From positions 62,001-126,000 of the forward strand of contig JAGOQS010000002.1 in NCBI GenBank assembly GCA_017991315.1: a stretch of 64,000 bases of DNA, read 5' to 3'. The DNA comes from Ferrovibrio sp. Lineage in GTDB: Bacteria > Pseudomonadota > Alphaproteobacteria > Ferrovibrionales > Ferrovibrionaceae. The translations under genes and the position numbers were made by a program. This document shows positions 1-8,918 of the stretch, piece after piece (the stretch's first letter is position 1; each line of letters opens with the position of its first letter). The notes beneath the pieces are model-generated. The model made no database searches, was not told the DNA's origin, and saw only the letters and a program-made list of their open reading frames with translations.

Positions 1-1
1 C

Positions 2-652
2 AAGGACGGCCCCTTCCCCACCGTGCTGGTGATCCAGGAAATCTTTGGCGTGCATGAGCATATCAAGGATGTGTGCCGTCGCCTCGCCAAACTCGGCTAT
101 CTCGCCATCGCGCCGGACCTCTATGCCCGCCAGGCCGATATGAGCAAGGTGACCGAGATGCAGGCCGCCGTTGCCGTGGCCGGCCAGGTGCCGGATGCGC
201 AGGTGATGGCCGATCTCGACGCCATGGCTGCCTGGGCCAAGAAGAATGGCGGCGACCAGGCCAAGCTCGGTATCACCGGCTTCTGCTGGGGCGGCCGCAT
301 CACCTGGCTCTATGCCGCGCATAACCCGAACCTCACCGTTGGCGTCGCCTGGTATGGCCGCGTCGTCGGCCAGCCGAACGAGCGCCAGCCGCGCAATCCG
401 GTGGACCTCGCCGCCGCGATCAAGGCGCCGGTGCTGGGCCTCTATGGCGGCGCCGACCAGGGTATCCCGAACGACACGGTCGAGCAGATGCGCGCCGCGT
501 TGCGCACCGCCGGCAAGACCTTCGACTTCATGATCTATCCGGACACGCCGCATGCCTTCCATGCCGATTACCGCGCTACCTACCGGAAGGCGCAGGCGGA
601 AGATGGCTGGGCCAAGATGCATGCCTGGTTCGTGCGCCACGGCCTCGGCTGA
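2..652 (+). CDS. Dienelactone hydrolase family protein, 5' end outside the window
   Basis: An alpha/beta hydrolase of the carboxymethylenebutenolidase (DLH) family, which opens enol-lactones; such enzymes are cytoplasmic and often have broad ester or lactone specificity. The nucleophile elbow GFCWGG has its Cys codon at 284-286, a cysteine instead of serine as typical of DLH. A Glu in QEIFG, an Asp in YGGADQG and a His in DTPHAFH complete the usual active-site set. The reading frame is open to the left edge, so the true start is upstream; about 216 residues are visible, close to a full-length 230-290-residue DLH. The gene is followed by a strong hairpin terminator. Substrate cannot be told from sequence. 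Confidence 0.93.
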   Translation, partial: KDGPFPTVLVIQEIFGVHEHIKDVCRRLAKLGYLAIAPDLYARQADMSKVTEMQAAVAVAGQVPDAQVMADLDAMAAWAKKNGGDQAKLGITGFCWGGRITWLYAAHNPNLTVGVAWYGRVVGQPNERQPRNPVDLAAAIKAPVLGLYGGADQGIPNDTVEQMRAALRTAGKTFDFMIYPDTPHAFHADYRATYRKAQAEDGWAKMHAWFVRHGLG

Positions 653-675
653 GCTGCAGCGATAAAGCTTGAGCG

Positions 676-714
676 AACGGCGGTCCGGGCAATCCGGGCC
701 GCCGTTTTCTTTTG
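676..714 (+). terminator. Rho-independent terminator after the dienelactone hydrolase
   Basis: A 13-bp stem with one T-G pair (arms 676-688 and 694-706, loop GCAAT) is followed by T-rich sequence to 714. It lies 24 bases after the hydrolase stop and upstream of the SET gene start, which argues against starting the SET protein at the TTG at 669. Confidence 0.85.
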
Positions 715-758
715 CCCTCATGCTAAGCTTGAACCTCATTAGCACCGGGGCCGATTCC

Positions 759-1124
759 ATGCTGCTTGTTGCCACCTACACTGCCGCCAGCCCGATCGAA
801 GGTGTCGGCCTGTTCGCCGCCGAGGCGATTCCAGCCGGTACGCTGATCTGGCGTTTCGAGCCGGCTTTCGACCGCGTCATAGCGGAAGACGTGGTCGCGC
901 AATTGCCGCCACCGGCGCGCGCTTTCGTTGAACGCTATGGCTACATCACGCCGCAGATTCCAGGCGGCTGGGTGGTCAGCCTGGATAACACGCGCTTCAT
1001 CAATCACGCCGCCGATCCCAACACCGACAACACCACACCACAGACTTTTGCCCGCCGCGCCATCGCCAAGGGCGAGGAGATCACCTGCGACTACGGTGAA
1101 TTCTGCGAATACACGCTCGATTGA
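759..1124 (+). CDS. SET domain-containing protein (putative lysine methyltransferase)
   Basis: A compact 121-residue SET-domain protein. It has the two diagnostic SET motifs: FINHAADPN (the NHxxxPN S-adenosylmethionine pocket) and GEEITCDYGEF (the GEEITYDY motif that carries the catalytic tyrosine). SET proteins transfer methyl groups from S-adenosylmethionine to protein lysines; free-standing bacterial forms are mostly uncharacterised and the target here is unknown. In-frame starts exist at 669 (TTG), 720 (ATG) and 759 (ATG). I prefer 759 because the first overlaps the preceding terminator and GGGG precedes 759 at suitable spacing; 720 remains possible. It appears to be a single-gene unit. 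Confidence 0.85.
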   Translation: MLLVATYTAASPIEGVGLFAAEAIPAGTLIWRFEPAFDRVIAEDVVAQLPPPARAFVERYGYITPQIPGGWVVSLDNTRFINHAADPNTDNTTPQTFARRAIAKGEEITCDYGEFCEYTLD

Positions 1125-1161
1125 GCGCTGCCCCGCCACGCGGCACGAAGATGGCCGCGTC

Positions 1162-1175
1162 TTGATCTGAGTCAA
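1162..1175 (+). promoter_or_regulatory. FixK/FNR-type binding site
   Basis: TTGATCTGAGTCAA fits the TTGA-N6-TCAA half-site pair recognised by FNR/FixK/Anr regulators. It lies 64 bases before the start of the small membrane-protein gene at 1239, a spacing compatible with activation of a promoter between them. Predicted from sequence only. Confidence 0.55.
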
Positions 1176-1238
1176 TGCCGCCGGATCTGCAGCGACCTAA
1201 CCTGCATCCATCAACAGTCAGTACCCAGGATGCAGATC

Positions 1239-1343
1239 ATGACCACGTTCGAGACATTTTATCTTTGTGGTGTTGTTGCGGCTTTCACGCTGTTCGCAGC
1301 TACCCTGGCTTTCGCCAGCATCACTTCCGGCTCTCGCCACTGA
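1239..1343 (+). CDS. 34-residue single-pass membrane microprotein
   Basis: This short frame encodes 34 residues. After a polar start (MTTFETFY) comes an uninterrupted hydrophobic stretch of about 20 residues (roughly residues 9-28, LCGVVAAFTLFAATLAFAS), ending in a small polar tail with Arg and His. That is the shape of a one-helix inner-membrane microprotein. AGGA at 1227-1230 lies 8 bases before ATG 1239; an in-frame ATG at 1230 is too close to be preferred. The upstream FixK/FNR-like site suggests induction at low oxygen, when small subunits of terminal oxidases and similar complexes are made. I cannot assign it to a named family. Confidence 0.6.
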   Translation: MTTFETFYLCGVVAAFTLFAATLAFASITSGSRH

Positions 1344-1659
1344 TCTGGTCCGATTGAATTTCAGACTACGATGGCTTGGCCTCCGCCATGCTGTCGAAGG
1401 CGAGCGGCGTCGGCAGTCTCACCCCCTGCCGCGCCGCGAGCGCTTTTTCCGCCGGGCATCGGCGGTGCCGCCCGAATGATCCTCACCCAGAGCGCATAAT
1501 TCCTGGGCAGAGTGGCGCAGATTCCACCGCCGCCCCCGAGACTTAGGCCAAATTTCCCGGTTCAGCGCAGATCATAGCTTGGCACGCTTTGTGCTACCCG
1601 CTATCCTACACATACCTGTATAGACCAATTTTGATGGCTGGCAGATAGGTGGGGGACCG
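1344..1659. other. Intergenic stretch with no recognisable gene
   Basis: I see no convincing reading frame, hairpin terminator or RNA gene in these 316 bases. The right end must hold the promoter of the dioxygenase gene, whose ribosome-binding site GGTGGGGGA lies at about 1648-1656. Frames here have poor composition and no ribosome-binding sites. Confidence 0.5.
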
Positions 1660-2520
1660 ATGAGTGGCGTGAGCGCATTGCCGACCAATGACAAAAGCCC
1701 CGGGGGTGAACAATCTCCTGTGAGCGAGCAGGATATAGCCAACTTCCAGAAGGATGGCGTCATCGTCGTACGCGGTGCCTTCCGCGACTGGATCGCGCCG
1801 CTGCAGGCCGGCACCGCCGCATTGATGGCCAATCCGAGCCCGCTGGAGCGCACCGTGAAGCCGGAAGACGGTTCGGCGCCGTTCTTCCAGGATCTCTGCA
1901 ACTGGCAGCGCATTCCGCAATTCCAGGATTTCGTGCTGCATTCTGGCGCCGCCAAGCTGGCCGCCGCCCTGATGCGTTCGAACACCGCGCGCTTCTTCCA
2001 CGATCATGTGCTGGTGAAACAGCCCGGCGGCAGCACGGTGACGCCCTGGCACCAGGACCAGCCCTATTACTGCGTCGAAGGCAAGCAGAGCGTCAGCTTC
2101 TGGATCCCGCTCGACCCGGTGCCGCGCGATGTGGTGATGGAATGCGTGCGCGGCTCGCATCTGTGGGGCAAGGATTTCCGCCCGATGCGCTTCAACGGCA
2201 CGCGGCTCTATGAGAATGACAATTTCGAGGTAATGCCGGATATCGAGGCGATGCGCGGCGAACTCGACATCGCCGGCTGGGACATGCAGCCAGGCGATGC
2301 CATCGCCTTCAATTTCCGCACCGTGCATGGCGCACCGGCCAACAACTCGCCCCGCATGCGCCGCGTCTTCTCTGCTCGCTGGGTCGGCGACGATGCCGTC
2401 TATGCCGAGCGTGCCGGCAAAGGCTCGCCGCCCTTCACCGGCCTCACCATGGCCGATGGCGATGCCTTCGACGCACCGATCTTCCCGGTCGTCTACGACT
2501 CCACTGCTTCAGTACGTTAA
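1660..2520 (+). CDS. Phytanoyl-CoA dioxygenase (PhyH) family Fe(II)/2-oxoglutarate oxygenase
   Basis: A 286-residue PhyH-type oxygenase, which couples 2-oxoglutarate decarboxylation to hydroxylation of a small molecule. The iron-binding facial triad is visible: H131 and D133 in WHQDQ, and H223 in VHGAPAN, followed by the Arg-rich strand RRVFSARW that normally binds 2-oxoglutarate. The double-stranded beta-helix core spans roughly residues 100-250. Start at 1660 is supported by GGTGGGGGA. It is directly upstream of a NitT/TauT-type ABC importer, separated only by a terminator hairpin, so it may act on the imported compound. Substrate unknown; family members act on phosphonates, ectoine, acyl-CoA and others. 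Confidence 0.9.
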   Translation: MSGVSALPTNDKSPGGEQSPVSEQDIANFQKDGVIVVRGAFRDWIAPLQAGTAALMANPSPLERTVKPEDGSAPFFQDLCNWQRIPQFQDFVLHSGAAKLAAALMRSNTARFFHDHVLVKQPGGSTVTPWHQDQPYYCVEGKQSVSFWIPLDPVPRDVVMECVRGSHLWGKDFRPMRFNGTRLYENDNFEVMPDIEAMRGELDIAGWDMQPGDAIAFNFRTVHGAPANNSPRMRRVFSARWVGDDAVYAERAGKGSPPFTGLTMADGDAFDAPIFPVVYDSTASVR

Positions 2521-2529
2521 GTCCGCCCT

Positions 2530-2557
2530 GCCCCGGTCAATCGACCGGGGCGTTTTT
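2530..2557 (+). terminator. Rho-independent terminator between dioxygenase and ABC operon
   Basis: A perfect 9-bp stem (GCCCCGGTC at 2530-2538 with GACCGGGGC at 2543-2551, 4-base loop) is followed by G and five T. It is either an end point or a partial attenuator between the dioxygenase and the substrate-binding protein gene. Confidence 0.85.
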
Positions 2558-2585
2558 GTTTCCACCTACCCACACGGAGACCTCG

Positions 2586-3551
2586 ATGTTGCGATCCACC
2601 AAGACCCTCGGCGCCCTGATCGGCACCGCTTTTGCCGTCACCGCCTCGCTGGCGCAGGCCCAGGAAACCAAGGTCGGGATCGGCATTTCCGGCTGGACCG
2701 GCTTTGCCCCGATCACGCTGGCCAAGGAAGCCGAAATCTACAAGAAGAACGGCCTCGACGTGACGATCCGCAAGATCCCGCAGAAGGACCGCCACCTGGC
2801 GCTGGCCTCTGGCGACATCCAGTGCGCCGCCACCACGGTGGAAACCTGGATCGTGTGGAACACCAACGGCATCGCCACCACCCAGTTGTTCAAGATGGAC
2901 CAGGGCATGGGTTCGGACGGCATCGTCGCCCGCAACTCGATCACCAAGGTCTCCGACCTGAAGGGCAAAACCGTGGCCGCTTCGGCGCCCGGCACCAACC
3001 CGCATTTCACGCTGGCCTGGATTCTGAAGAAGAACGGCCTGAAGCTCAGCGACGTGAACCTGATCACCCTGGAGCCGGCACCGGCCGCTAATGCCTTCGT
3101 TGCCGGCACCGGCAACCTGGATGCCGCCGTGACCTATGAGCCGTATCTCAGCCTGGTGCGCGACAAGCCGGAGAGCGGCAAGCTGATCGCCGACAGCCTG
3201 CAGTATCCGATGGTGTTCGACAGCTTCGGCTGCACCCCGAAGTTCATCAAGGAGAACCCGAAGGCCGTGAAGGCGCTGGTGGAGAGCTATTTCCAGGCGC
3301 TGGACATGATTGCCAAGGAAAAGACCAAGGCCTTCACCATCATGGGCGCCGACGTGAAGCAGACCGCCGAACAGTTCGAGAAGTCGCAGTCCATGATCAA
3401 GTGGGCTGACCGCGAGGCGAACAAGAAGTTCTTCAACGGCGAAATCCAGGCCTTCAACAAGGAAGCTGCGGCACTGCTCCTGGAGATCGGCGTGATCAAG
3501 ACCATGCCGACCAACATGGACAGCCTGTTTGACACCAGCTTCCTGAACTAA
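2586..3551 (+). CDS. ABC transporter substrate-binding protein, NitT/TauT (NMT1/SsuA-like) type
   Basis: A 321-residue periplasmic binding protein. Residues 1-26 form a Sec signal peptide (basic start, hydrophobic core, cleavage near SLAQAQE). The mature protein begins with the VGIGISGWTGFAPITLAKE pattern of the nitrate/sulfonate/taurine (NMT1-like) family, and has the GKTVAASAPGTNPHF region of the ligand cleft. The start at 2586 follows GGAGA; a TTG at 2556 lies inside the terminator region and is rejected. It heads a binding protein-permease-ATPase operon. Members of this family import sulfonates, nitrate, pyrimidine precursors or urea derivatives; the ligand here cannot be read from sequence. 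Confidence 0.93.
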   Translation: MLRSTKTLGALIGTAFAVTASLAQAQETKVGIGISGWTGFAPITLAKEAEIYKKNGLDVTIRKIPQKDRHLALASGDIQCAATTVETWIVWNTNGIATTQLFKMDQGMGSDGIVARNSITKVSDLKGKTVAASAPGTNPHFTLAWILKKNGLKLSDVNLITLEPAPAANAFVAGTGNLDAAVTYEPYLSLVRDKPESGKLIADSLQYPMVFDSFGCTPKFIKENPKAVKALVESYFQALDMIAKEKTKAFTIMGADVKQTAEQFEKSQSMIKWADREANKKFFNGEIQAFNKEAAALLLEIGVIKTMPTNMDSLFDTSFLN

Positions 3552-3612
3552 GCACCATAATGCCCACAGCCCGAGTGAATCCGATGATGCAACGCATGCC
3601 TGGCAGGTCTGT

Positions 3613-4389
3613 ATGAAGCTGCTCGTTCCGGTGTCGCGCGAAAGCCGCACCATACTTGGCATTGCCTTCTTCGTCGGTTTCGTCGGGCTGTGGGCCCTGC
3701 TTACCTGGTCCGGCTCGGTGCCGAAGCATTTCCTTGCTTCGCCCTGGCAGACCTTGAAGACCGGCATCTTCCTCTTCACCGACCAGAAATTCGCCTACGA
3801 TGTCGGCATGACGATCTGGCGCGTGGTCGGCGGCTTCCTCATCGCCGCTGCCATCGCCGTGCCGCTCGGCATCAGCATGGGTGCCTACAAGCCGGTGGAG
3901 GCTTTCTTCGAGCCTTTCGTCTCCTTCGCCCGCTATCTGCCCGCTTCCGCCTTCATCCCGCTGCTGATCCTGTGGGTCGGCATCGGCGAAGCGCAGAAGC
4001 TCACCGTGATCTTCCTCGGCTGCTTCTTCCAGCTCACGCTGATGATCACCATGATCGTCGCCGCCACGCGCCGCGATCTGGTGGAAGCCGCCTACACGCT
4101 CGGCTGCAAGGATACCGGCGTGATCCGCCGCGTGCTGCTGCCGGGTGCGGCGCCGGAAATCGCCGAGGCCCTGCGCCAGGTGCTGGGCCTGGGCTGGACC
4201 TATATCATCGTTGCCGAGCTGATCGGCGCCTCATCGGGCATCGGCCATATGATCACCGACAGCCAGGCGCTGATGGCGACCGACAACATCATCGCCGGCA
4301 TCGTGGTGATCGGCCTGGTTGGCCTGGTCACCGACCTGGTGTTCAAGAAAGTCAACCAGCACCTGTTTTCGTGGAGTCTGTTGCGGTGA
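3613..4389 (+). CDS. ABC transporter permease, SsuC/TauC-like
   Basis: A 258-residue inner-membrane permease with about six hydrophobic segments. The first is at residues 13-35. The cytoplasmic coupling loop is seen around residues 157-190 (EAAYTLGCKDTGVIRRVLLPGAAPEI), matching the EAA motif with the conserved glycine. It belongs to the binding-protein-dependent transport family used by NitT/TauT importers. It follows the binding-protein gene by 61 bases and its last bases overlap the GTG start of the ATPase, so the two are translationally coupled. Confidence 0.93.
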   Translation: MKLLVPVSRESRTILGIAFFVGFVGLWALLTWSGSVPKHFLASPWQTLKTGIFLFTDQKFAYDVGMTIWRVVGGFLIAAAIAVPLGISMGAYKPVEAFFEPFVSFARYLPASAFIPLLILWVGIGEAQKLTVIFLGCFFQLTLMITMIVAATRRDLVEAAYTLGCKDTGVIRRVLLPGAAPEIAEALRQVLGLGWTYIIVAELIGASSGIGHMITDSQALMATDNIIAGIVVIGLVGLVTDLVFKKVNQHLFSWSLLR

Positions 4390-5168
4390 GCCGGCTGTCG
4401 ATCAAGAATGTCACCAAGGTGTTTCCCGGCGTGAAGCGCAACGCGCCGCCGACCCAGGCGCTGCTGCCGGTAGATCTCGAAGTCGGCGACAACGACTTCA
4501 TCACCGTGCTCGGTCCCTCGGGCTGCGGCAAGTCCACCCTGCTGCGCCTCGTCGCCGGCCTGGAAACGCCGACAACCGGCCAGATCCTGCTGGATGGCGA
4601 ACCGATCAGCGGCCCCGGCGCCGACCGTGGCGTGGTGTTCCAGAGCTACACGCTGTTTCCCTGGCTCACCGTGCAGCAGAATATCTGCTTCGGCCTGCGC
4701 GAAAAGGGCATGCCGGTGAAGCAGCAGAACGAGATCGCCGGGCGCTTCATCGCCCAGGTCGGCCTGCGCGGCTTCGAGAGCCATTATCCAAAGCAGCTTT
4801 CCGGCGGCATGCAGCAGCGCGTCGCCATTGCCCGTGCGCTGGCTAACGACCCGAAGATCCTCCTGCTCGACGAGCCCTTCGGCGCGCTCGACAATCAGAC
4901 CCGCGTGCTGATGCAGGAATTGCTGCTTGGCATCTGGGAGCAGGCGCAGAAAACGGTGATGTTCGTTACCCACGACATTGATGAGTCGATCTTCATGGCC
5001 AGCCGCGTGGTGGTGTTCTCCGCCCGCCCCGGCCGGATCAAGAGCGAAGCCATCGTCGATCTGCCGCATCCGCGCCATTACACGGTGAAGACGACGCCGG
5101 AATTCATGCAGCTCAAGGCCCGGCTCACGGAGGAAATCCGCGCCGAAGCCCTGGCCGCGGCGCACTGA
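4386..5168 (+). CDS. ABC transporter ATP-binding protein, SsuB/TauB-like
   Basis: A 260-residue ATPase that powers the importer. Walker A is GPSGCGKST, the signature is LSGGMQQR, Walker B is [12 protein letters not shown], and the H-loop His is in VTHDIDE. The frame is open far upstream (to 3690), but that part overlaps the permease in another frame and has no family similarity. The GTG at 4386, overlapping the permease stop by 4 bases, gives a start just before the first beta strand ([12 protein letters not shown]). The length matches NitT/TauT ATPases. Confidence 0.93.
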   Translation: MSRLSIKNVTKVFPGVKRNAPPTQALLPVDLEVGDNDFITVLGPSGCGKSTLLRLVAGLETPTTGQILLDGEPISGPGADRGVVFQSYTLFPWLTVQQNICFGLREKGMPVKQQNEIAGRFIAQVGLRGFESHYPKQLSGGMQQRVAIARALANDPKILLLDEPFGALDNQTRVLMQELLLGIWEQAQKTVMFVTHDIDESIFMASRVVVFSARPGRIKSEAIVDLPHPRHYTVKTTPEFMQLKARLTEEIRAEALAAAH

Positions 5169-5179
5169 GCCGCACCGCC

Positions 5180-6025
5180 ATGCCCGCCAAGGCCAGCCCA
5201 AGCCGCTCCCGCCCAGCTACACGACCCGGCACACCGCGCAAGCCGGCGGCGAAGTCGGCGGCGAAGGCCACGCCGCTGCGGGTGGCGGCAAGCAATGGTG
5301 CGCCTGCCCTGGCGCTCTATGAGCAGATCAAGGAGCATATCCGGCGCAGGATCCAGGATGGATCATGGCCGGCCGGGCATCGCCTGCCCTCGGAGCAGGA
5401 TCTGGTGGTGCAGTTCGGCGCCGCGCGCATGACCGTGAACCGGGCTTTGCGCGAACTGGCGGAACAGGGTCGCGTGGTGCGCGTGGTCGGCGTCGGCAGC
5501 TTCGTTGCCGAGGACAAGCCGCAATCAACGTTGCTGCAGATCGCCAATATCGCCGCCGAGATCCGCCAGCGCGGCCATGACTACCGCTGCGAGGTACAGT
5601 TGGCCGAGCGCGTGGCGGCACCGCCCGATATCGCCGCCTGGCTCGACCTGCGCGCCGGCGCTTCGGTGTTCCATGTCGTCTGCCTGCATCTCGAAAACGG
5701 CATTCCCGTGCAGCTTGAGGACCGCTATGTCAGCCCGGCCATGGCGCCGGATTTCCTGCGGCAGGATTTCGCCACCACACCGCCCGGCGAGTATCTGGTG
5801 CGCCATGTGCCCTATGATCAGATCGAGCATGTGGTGGATGCGGTGCTGCCGAGCCATGAGCAGGCCGAGCGGCTGGCAATGCCGGCCGACGAGCCCTGCC
5901 TGCTGCTGACGCGGCGCACCTGGAATCGCAACACGCCCGTCACCATGGTGCGCTGCCTGCATCCCTCCTCGCGCTATCGCCTCGGCTGCCGCTTCCCGGT
6001 CAACGGCAATCAGAGTTTCGGCTGA
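5180..6025 (+). CDS. GntR family regulator, HutC subfamily (UTRA effector domain)
   Basis: A 281-residue regulator 11 bases after the ATPase gene. Residues about 47-115 form the GntR winged helix (ALYEQIKEHIRRRIQDG, RLPSEQDL, MTVNRALRELAEQG). Residues about 130-275 form a UTRA ligand-binding domain with the typical FHVVCLHLENGIPVQLEDRY strand. The first 45 residues are an extra Ala/Pro/Lys/Arg-rich tail, longer than in most HutC proteins; a later start is not obvious. Its position at the end of the importer operon suggests it controls the operon in response to the imported compound or a product. Confidence 0.9.
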   Translation: MPAKASPSRSRPATRPGTPRKPAAKSAAKATPLRVAASNGAPALALYEQIKEHIRRRIQDGSWPAGHRLPSEQDLVVQFGAARMTVNRALRELAEQGRVVRVVGVGSFVAEDKPQSTLLQIANIAAEIRQRGHDYRCEVQLAERVAAPPDIAAWLDLRAGASVFHVVCLHLENGIPVQLEDRYVSPAMAPDFLRQDFATTPPGEYLVRHVPYDQIEHVVDAVLPSHEQAERLAMPADEPCLLLTRRTWNRNTPVTMVRCLHPSSRYRLGCRFPVNGNQSFG

Positions 6026-6030
6026 CCCGC

Positions 6031-6447
6031 ATGCTTATCCGTCCCTATCAGGCAGCCGACCGTACGGCGGTGATCGCGCTATGGCAGGCATGCGGCCTCA
6101 CCCGGCCCTGGAACGATCCCGGCCAGGATATTGACTTCTGCATCGGCTCGAAGGAAGCCAGCCTGCTGATCGCCGAACAGGATGGCGCGGTGATCGGCAG
6201 CGCCATGGTGGGGCATGATGGCCACCGCGGCTGGGTCTACTATCTTGCCGCCGCACCGGCGCAGCAGCGCGGCGGCCTCGGCCGCCGGCTGATGCAGGCC
6301 GCCGAGGACTGGGCGCGGGCACGCGGCGTGCCGAAGCTGATGCTGATGGTGCGACCGGAGAATGAGCGCGTGCGCGCCTTCTACGAGCGCCTGGGCTATA
6401 TCGAGGAGCCGCGCATCATCTTCTCGCGGCGCCTCGACGGGAAATAG
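6031..6447 (+). CDS. GNAT family N-acetyltransferase, YpeA-like
   Basis: A 138-residue acetyltransferase of the GCN5-related family. The acetyl-CoA pyrophosphate loop is QQRGGLGRRLM (Q/RxxGxG/A), preceded by the beta strand VYYLAAAP and followed by KLMLMVRPENERVRAFYERLGY, the motif B region that closely resembles the YpeA group. It starts 5 bases after the GntR gene and is probably the last gene of the importer operon. The acceptor is unknown; the operon context hints at a small amine or amino-acid-like substrate, but this is inference. Confidence 0.88.
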   Translation: MLIRPYQAADRTAVIALWQACGLTRPWNDPGQDIDFCIGSKEASLLIAEQDGAVIGSAMVGHDGHRGWVYYLAAAPAQQRGGLGRRLMQAAEDWARARGVPKLMLMVRPENERVRAFYERLGYIEEPRIIFSRRLDGK

Positions 6448-6455
6448 CCGCCCTC

Positions 6456-6962
6456 CTACTGTCCCCCCAGGAAATCCATCTTGCCGAGCGGCACGCCCTT
6501 GTGGCGCAGGATGCCGTAGGCGGTGGTGACGTGGAAATAGAAGTTCGGCAGCGAGAAGCCGAGCAGGAAATTCGCCCCCTTGAAATGCAATTCGCGCGCC
6601 CGCGTCTTGAGCACGATGTCGCGGTCGGCGGCCGTGTCGAAAGCCTTCGGGTCCAGGCCTTTGAGAAATGCCACGGTCTTGGCGATACGCGCATGCAATT
6701 CCGGGAATGTGGTCTCGGCATCCGGCATGCTCGGCGGCTCCAGGCCGGCCAGACGGGCACTGCCGCCCTTGGCCGCGTCACTAACCGACTGCACCTGGCG
6801 GATCAGCGAATACATGTCCGGCGCCAGCTTCGCCTCGGCCAGTTCGGCCAGCGGGATGTTGTTTGCGGCGGCGAATTCCTCGCCCTTGGTGAGAAAATAA
6901 TCCACACGGTCGAGGCCGCGCAGATAGACCGGTACCGAAGCCTGGTAGATGGATAGCGACAT
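6456..6962 (-). CDS. DUF1993 domain-containing protein
   Basis: A 168-residue protein of the DUF1993 family, small helical proteins thought to share the DinB/YfiT four-helix fold; no enzymatic activity is established. Diagnostic segments are MSLSIYQASVPVYLRGL at the N-terminus, LAPDMYSLIRQVQSVSDAAKG in the middle and NFYFHVTTAYGILRHKGV near the C-terminus. A longer frame reaches 7019, but ATG 6962 follows GGAGGAA at good spacing and matches the usual family N-terminus. It converges with the acetyltransferase gene, 8 bases apart, and appears monocistronic. Confidence 0.87.
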   Translation of the reverse strand: MSLSIYQASVPVYLRGLDRVDYFLTKGEEFAAANNIPLAELAEAKLAPDMYSLIRQVQSVSDAAKGGSARLAGLEPPSMPDAETTFPELHARIAKTVAFLKGLDPKAFDTAADRDIVLKTRARELHFKGANFLLGFSLPNFYFHVTTAYGILRHKGVPLGKMDFLGGQ

Positions 6963-7040
6963 GGTTTCCTCCGCTGCTTGAGTTAGGCGCGGAGATAGGT
7001 CGCGGGCGGTGGAAGTCAATCAGAACAACACCACAGAAAT

Positions 7041-7070
7041 CGTCATGCCCTGCGAAGACAGGGCATGACG
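7041..7070. repeat. Perfect 12-bp inverted repeat (REP-like palindrome)
   Basis: CGTCATGCCCTG (7041-7052) and CAGGGCATGACG (7059-7070) form a perfect 12-bp stem with a 6-base loop. It lies between the fumarylacetoacetase-fold gene and the DUF1993 gene, both on the minus strand. There is no T run after it on the minus strand, so it is either a weak terminator or an intergenic palindromic repeat; its core resembles extragenic palindromes seen in multiple copies in some alphaproteobacteria. Confidence 0.6.
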
Positions 7071-7082
7071 AGTAATGGGTTT

Positions 7083-7931
7083 TTACCCCGCGTAAGCCTT
7101 CACGTTCTGCCGCTGCTCGCCGAGGCCGGCGATGCCAAGATGCACCTTGTCGCCCGGCTTGAGGTAGAGCGGCGGCTTCTGGCCCATGCCGACGCCCGGC
7201 GGCGTGCCAGTCGAGATCACATCGCCCGGCTGCAGGCTCATGAACTGGCTGAGATAGCTGATCAGATAGCGCACGCCATAGACCATGGTCTTGGTCGAGC
7301 CATTCTGGAAACGATGGCCGTTCACATCGCAGAACATGGCGAGATTCTGCGGGTCCGGCACCTCGTCGGCGGTAACCAGCCAGGGGCCGATCGGGCCGAA
7401 TGTGTCGCAGCTCTTGCCCTTGGTCCACTGGCCATGGCGCTCGATCTGGAAGGCGCGCTCTGACACGTCGTTGATGGTGCAATAGCCGGCGACATGGTTC
7501 ATGGCATCGGCTTCATCCACATAACGCGCCACCTTGCCGATCACCACGCCGAGTTCGACTTCCCAATCGGTCTTGACGGAATTCTTGGGGATGATCAGGT
7601 CGTCATCCGGCCCCATGATGGCGGAGGTCGCCTTCATGAAGATGATCGGCTCCGGCGGCACGGTGGCGCCGGTTTCGGCGGCATGGTCGGAATAATTGAG
7701 GCCGATGCAGATGAACTTGCCAATGCCGGCAACGCAGGCACCGATGCGCGGGTTGCCGGCCACCTTCGGCAACGCATTCACATCCACGCCACGCAGCTTG
7801 GCCAGCGCTTCAGGTTGCAAGGTGGCGCCATTGATATCGCCGACCACGCCGGAAAGATCGCGGATCGCGCCCTGGGCATCGAGAATGCCCGGCTTTTCCT
7901 GGCCCAGCGGACCGTAACGCAACAGTTTCAT
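7083..7931 (-). CDS. Fumarylacetoacetate hydrolase family protein, probable 2,4-diketo-3-deoxy-L-fuconate/rhamnonate hydrolase
   Basis: A 282-residue FAH-fold hydrolase or lyase. The N-terminal small domain (1-60) is followed by the catalytic domain starting at GLNYSDHAAE. The metal ligands are in DWEVELGVVIGK (Glu-x-Glu/Asp region) and the conserved STGTPPGVGMG lies near residue 245. The length and the N-terminus MKLLRYGPLGQEKPG resemble enzymes that cleave 2,4-diketo-3-deoxy sugar acids to pyruvate and lactate. The gene is 23 bases downstream of an SDR dehydrogenase; together they match the last two steps of the non-phosphorylative L-fucose or L-rhamnose pathway. Family is firm, substrate is inference. 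Confidence 0.88.
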   Translation of the reverse strand: MKLLRYGPLGQEKPGILDAQGAIRDLSGVVGDINGATLQPEALAKLRGVDVNALPKVAGNPRIGACVAGIGKFICIGLNYSDHAAETGATVPPEPIIFMKATSAIMGPDDDLIIPKNSVKTDWEVELGVVIGKVARYVDEADAMNHVAGYCTINDVSERAFQIERHGQWTKGKSCDTFGPIGPWLVTADEVPDPQNLAMFCDVNGHRFQNGSTKTMVYGVRYLISYLSQFMSLQPGDVISTGTPPGVGMGQKPPLYLKPGDKVHLGIAGLGEQRQNVKAYAG

Positions 7932-7954
7932 CTACTCAGTCTCCGTTGTTGAAC

Positions 7955-8878
<924 letters not shown>

Positions 8879-8918
8879 TTAAGCTTGAAATACAGGCATT
8901 TTACAAAGGGAGCTGCCG

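Noticed and set aside
669-758. TTG or ATG starts for the SET protein at 669 or 720
   Set aside because: The first lies within the terminator of the preceding gene; the second has no clear ribosome-binding site, although it cannot be excluded.
3690-4385. Upstream extension of the ABC ATPase frame
   Set aside because: It overlaps the permease gene in another frame; the GTG at 4386 gives a normal ATPase start.
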